DNA of 64,000 nucleotides from Pseudoalteromonas apostichopi (GTDB taxonomy: Bacteria; Pseudomonadota; Gammaproteobacteria; Enterobacterales; Alteromonadaceae): the NCBI RefSeq assembly GCF_030297135.1, contig NZ_AP028065.1:2232001-2296000 (forward strand). Direction: 5' to 3'. The position numbers and the translations under genes were made by a program. The stretch's first letter is position 1; every line of letters starts with the position of its first letter. Below the pieces are notes generated by a model, which was not told the origin of the DNA, made no database searches, and worked only from the letters and a program-made list of their open reading frames with translations. Positions 61,839 through 64,000 of this stretch are shown piece by piece.

Positions 61839-62780
61839 ATGAAATTACTAACCTTAACTTTAGGATTACTGCCACTGATGGCAATGGCAGGACAAACCAT
61901 TAATGAACAAATTGATGTACCTGCAAATAAACGCATTTTTATTGAAAACCAACGTGGTGATGTACGCATTGAAGGGTGGGATAAACCACAACTTAAAATC
62001 GAAGGTGAGCTTGACGATAAAGCACAAGGCTATCGTTTAGATGTAGAAGGCAGCCGTGTTGAATTTATCGTAAAAATGCCGCGTAACATACGTGGTTGGA
62101 ATAATGGCGACGGTTCACGTTTAACCATTTATATGCCAAAAAGCAGTGAGCTTGAATTTGCGGGTGTGAATGTAACGGTCAGTGCCAAAGAACTTGAAGC
62201 GGGCGCAGAGATTGATACTGTTAACGGCGATATTACAGTACAAGATATTAGCGGCAACATGAGCTTTGAAACGGTAAATGGGGACGTAAATGCCCATGAC
62301 CTGAACGGTGATATTCGCTTTGAAACTGTGAATGGCGAAATTAATGATAAAAACTCGCAAGGTGCTTTACGCTTTACCGCGGTGAATGGTGACATTAAGT
62401 CAAAGACCAAAGCGCAAGATGTTCGTCTTGAGAACGTAAATGGTGATATTGACTTTGCTTTTGATGCGATTAAAAAACTGCGTATTAATACGGTAAACGG
62501 TGAGGCCGAAGTTCACATTAATAAGCTACTTGATGATGCTAATATTCGTTTTGAGTCGGTTAGTGGTGATGCTGAATTTTACTTCCCTGCTAATGTGTCA
62601 GCAAAGTTTGAAATTGAAGCTCACGCTAATGGTAAAATAGTCAATGAACTGAGTGACGACAAAGCAACAAAAGCGAAGTATGGCCCATCAAGCGACTTAG
62701 AATTTAGTATTAACGGTGGGGATGCTGATATCGAAATGGATACGATTAGCGGCCGCATTGAACTTCGTAAACAGAAATAA
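61839..62780 (+). CDS. exported DUF4097-type repeat protein of the sigma operon
   Basis: 313 residues from ATG 61839, with GGAG eight bases upstream. Signal peptide (LLTLTLGLLPLMAMA). The body is a beta-ladder of ~20-residue repeats each with (T/N)VNGD or TVNGE (IDTVNGDITVQDISGNMSFE, then FETVNGDVNAHDLNGDIRFE, ENVNGDIDFAF), the DUF4097/adhesin-head-like fold. Probably the envelope target of the ECF sigma factor or a periplasmic sensor; unproven. Confidence 0.8.
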   Translation: MKLLTLTLGLLPLMAMAGQTINEQIDVPANKRIFIENQRGDVRIEGWDKPQLKIEGELDDKAQGYRLDVEGSRVEFIVKMPRNIRGWNNGDGSRLTIYMPKSSELEFAGVNVTVSAKELEAGAEIDTVNGDITVQDISGNMSFETVNGDVNAHDLNGDIRFETVNGEINDKNSQGALRFTAVNGDIKSKTKAQDVRLENVNGDIDFAFDAIKKLRINTVNGEAEVHINKLLDDANIRFESVSGDAEFYFPANVSAKFEIEAHANGKIVNELSDDKATKAKYGPSSDLEFSINGGDADIEMDTISGRIELRKQK

Positions 62781-62797
62781 CGATTAGAGTTACAATA

Positions 62798-62818
62798 AAG
62801 CGGGAAGACTTCCCGCTT
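62798..62818 (+). terminator. hairpin after the DUF4097 gene, T tail replaced by repeat element
   Basis: AAGCGGGAA (62798-62806) / TTCCCGCTT (62810-62818), loop GAC. The expected T run is missing; the ATACCAAT element starts at the next base. The element may have been inserted at the terminator. Confidence 0.6.
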
Positions 62819-62980
62819 ATACCAATCGTGTTAAGTTATTGGTCTTAAATAGCGACAGATAAATGAAGTGATAACAAGGCAGAAATTTTGACATGTAGTT
62901 ACTCTACTTTAGACATTTCTAACGCAGTTAGCGCTTTATTTAGCACGCTAGAATGACCAAATATTTAAGTCGATTGGTAT
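62819..62980 (+). repeat. 162-bp inverted-repeat element, copy 2 (ATACCAATCG ends)
   Basis: Perfect 10-bp terminal repeats ATACCAATCG / CGATTGGTAT, extended to ~26 bp with a few mismatches (to TTGGTC / GACCAA). The core GATAACAAGGCAGAAATTTT and TTTCTAACGC are shared with 32646-32810 in the reverse orientation. Probably non-autonomous MITE-like. Confidence 0.8.
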
Positions 62981-63045
62981 TTACTATTTGCACAGCCTTA
63001 GCAAGTCGATAGAATAGAGCCATTCAATTTTAGTTTTGTGAAGTT

Positions 63046-64000
63046 ATGGCCAAACCAGATAAGCAAGTCGATACGTTAAAAGTCCCTCCTCATTCAATAG
63101 AAGCTGAGCAATCTGTTTTAGGTGGTTTAATGCTTGATAATCAAGCGTTTGACCGTGTTGCTGAGTTAGTGGTTGCTCAGGATTTTTATACCCGCACTCA
63201 TAAGCTGATTTTTGAAGCTATGGTAAGCCTTGCTGAAGGCGGTGATCCAATCGATTTGATCACTATTTCTGAGAGCCTTGAGAAAAATAACCAGTTAAGT
63301 AGTGTTGGTGGTTTTGCCTACCTTGCTGAAATAGCCAAGAATACGCCAAGTGCAGCAAATATTGATGCCTACGCGAATATCGTGCGTGAGCGTGCTGTTA
63401 TTCGAGAAATGATTGGTGTTGCCAATGAAATTGCCGAAGCGGGTTTTAGCCCTGAAGGGCGAAATAGCCATGACCTGCTTGATTTTGCTGAAAGTAAAGT
63501 ATTTAAAATTGCGGAGCAGCGTACTAAAAGTACCGAAGGCCCACAAAACTTACATAGTATTTTAGAAAAAACCGTTGATAAAATTGAAGAGCTTTACCAG
63601 TCGCCGCAAGATGGTGTAACTGGTGTGAGTACAGGCTACACCGACCTAGATAAAATGACAGCGGGTATGCAGCCTTCAGATCTTATTATTGTGGCGGCAC
63701 GTCCATCGATGGGTAAAACTACCTTTGCGATGAACTTGGCTGAACATGCTGCTATGACGCAAGATAAGCCTGTACTTATTTACTCACTAGAGATGCCATC
63801 AGAGCAAATTATGATGAGGATGCTGGCATCGCTAGGTCGCATTAACCAAACTAAAGTTCGTACAGGTCAGCTTGATGATGACGATTGGGCGCGTCTATCC
63901 TCAACCATGGGCTTGTTGATGGAAAAAGGTAAGATGTATGTCGATGATGCATCGGGCCTAACACCAACGGATGTGCGCTCTCGTGCTCGTCGTATTGCTC
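63046..64000 (+). CDS. dnaB: replicative DNA helicase DnaB (partial, 3' end outside window)
   Basis: 318 codons visible from ATG 63046. The N-terminal domain (KVPPHSIEAEQSVLGGLMLD, AEIAKNTPSAANIDAYANIV) and the start of the RecA-like motor: Walker A ARPSMGKTTFAMNLAEH at about 218-234 and LIYSLEMPSEQIMMRMLAS. Unwinds DNA at the replication fork. No intein or frameshift in the visible part. Confidence 0.97.
   Translation, partial: MAKPDKQVDTLKVPPHSIEAEQSVLGGLMLDNQAFDRVAELVVAQDFYTRTHKLIFEAMVSLAEGGDPIDLITISESLEKNNQLSSVGGFAYLAEIAKNTPSAANIDAYANIVRERAVIREMIGVANEIAEAGFSPEGRNSHDLLDFAESKVFKIAEQRTKSTEGPQNLHSILEKTVDKIEELYQSPQDGVTGVSTGYTDLDKMTAGMQPSDLIIVAARPSMGKTTFAMNLAEHAAMTQDKPVLIYSLEMPSEQIMMRMLASLGRINQTKVRTGQLDDDDWARLSSTMGLLMEKGKMYVDDASGLTPTDVRSRARRIA

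Noticed and set aside
1..64000. tRNA, rRNA or complete insertion sequence
   Set aside because: I looked for cloverleaf ends with CCA-adjacent arms, rRNA core motifs and transposase DDE frames, and found none; this is by eye, so a tRNAscan/Infernal run would settle it.

Overview
The window looks like the chromosome of a marine gammaproteobacterium of the Alteromonadales, most likely Pseudoalteromonas. The reasons are the gene order (uvrA/ssb/csrD next to mreBCD-maf-rng-yhdP-tldD; gor/prlC/rsmJ; coaBC/slmA next to radC-rpmBG; rpsF-priB-rpsR-rplI near dnaB), the secreted S8 protease with two PPC domains, the Glu/Gln-rich and moderately AT-rich coding style, and the REP-like and ATACCAAT-ended intergenic elements. 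The genus is an inference; no 16S rRNA or tRNA gene was seen.

Layout. 1-7.3 kb: end of a TraB/GumN-like gene, small membrane proteins, uvrA with a co-transcribed membrane protein, a YajR-like MFS transporter and ssb. 7.5-12.4 kb: csrD, a PLP-dependent ACC deaminase/D-cysteine desulfhydrase homologue and an exported coiled-coil/PEGA/SUMF1 protein. They occupy the csrD-mreB interval that holds the MSHA pilus locus in Vibrio. 12.5-23.1 kb: one tight operon mreB-mreC-mreD-maf-rng-yhdP-nitrilase-tldD with overlapping stops and starts and a strong terminator. 23.1-28.4 kb (minus): glutaredoxin-MauE protein, TPR/S41 peptidase-like protein, membrane AraC regulator, glutathione reductase. 28.5-39.2 kb: prlC, an orphan response regulator, rsmJ, a chemoreceptor, a peroxiredoxin, a subtilisin-like exoprotease and a YhiN-like flavoprotein.

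39.2-44.5 kb is the accessory region. A truncated reading frame, two HEAT-like proteins, an Imm33/DUF2185-like protein and an unrecognised membrane-anchored protein sit in a cassette-like array. Unrelated genes there share the same 3' terminator module, a 41-bp 5' leader hairpin and a 32-bp hairpin, and the array is interrupted and bounded by tandem arrays of different heptamers (TAGCACC, TAGCGCC, GATAGCT, TTGAAAC and others). My best reading is a polyimmunity-like locus built by repeated gain of small cassettes. This is the most likely place for something undescribed.

44.5-54.4 kb: two diguanylate cyclases (convergent), a periplasmic KatG, an S9 peptidase, slmA, coaBC (no dut between them) and radC. 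54.7-56.8 kb: ribosomal protein operons rpmB-rpmG and rpsF-priB-rpsR-rplI, the latter with a leader that can sequester the rpsF ribosome binding site. 57.1-60.7 kb: a minor-pilin operon (pilE, fimT, pilV, pilW, and a PilX-like protein with a large extra C-terminal domain) driven by a near-consensus promoter with an embedded palindrome, and without pilY1. 60.8-62.8 kb: an ECF sigma factor, a probable anti-sigma factor and a DUF4097 repeat protein. The window ends inside dnaB. Two copies of a ~163-bp inverted-repeat element lie at 32.7 and 62.9 kb.
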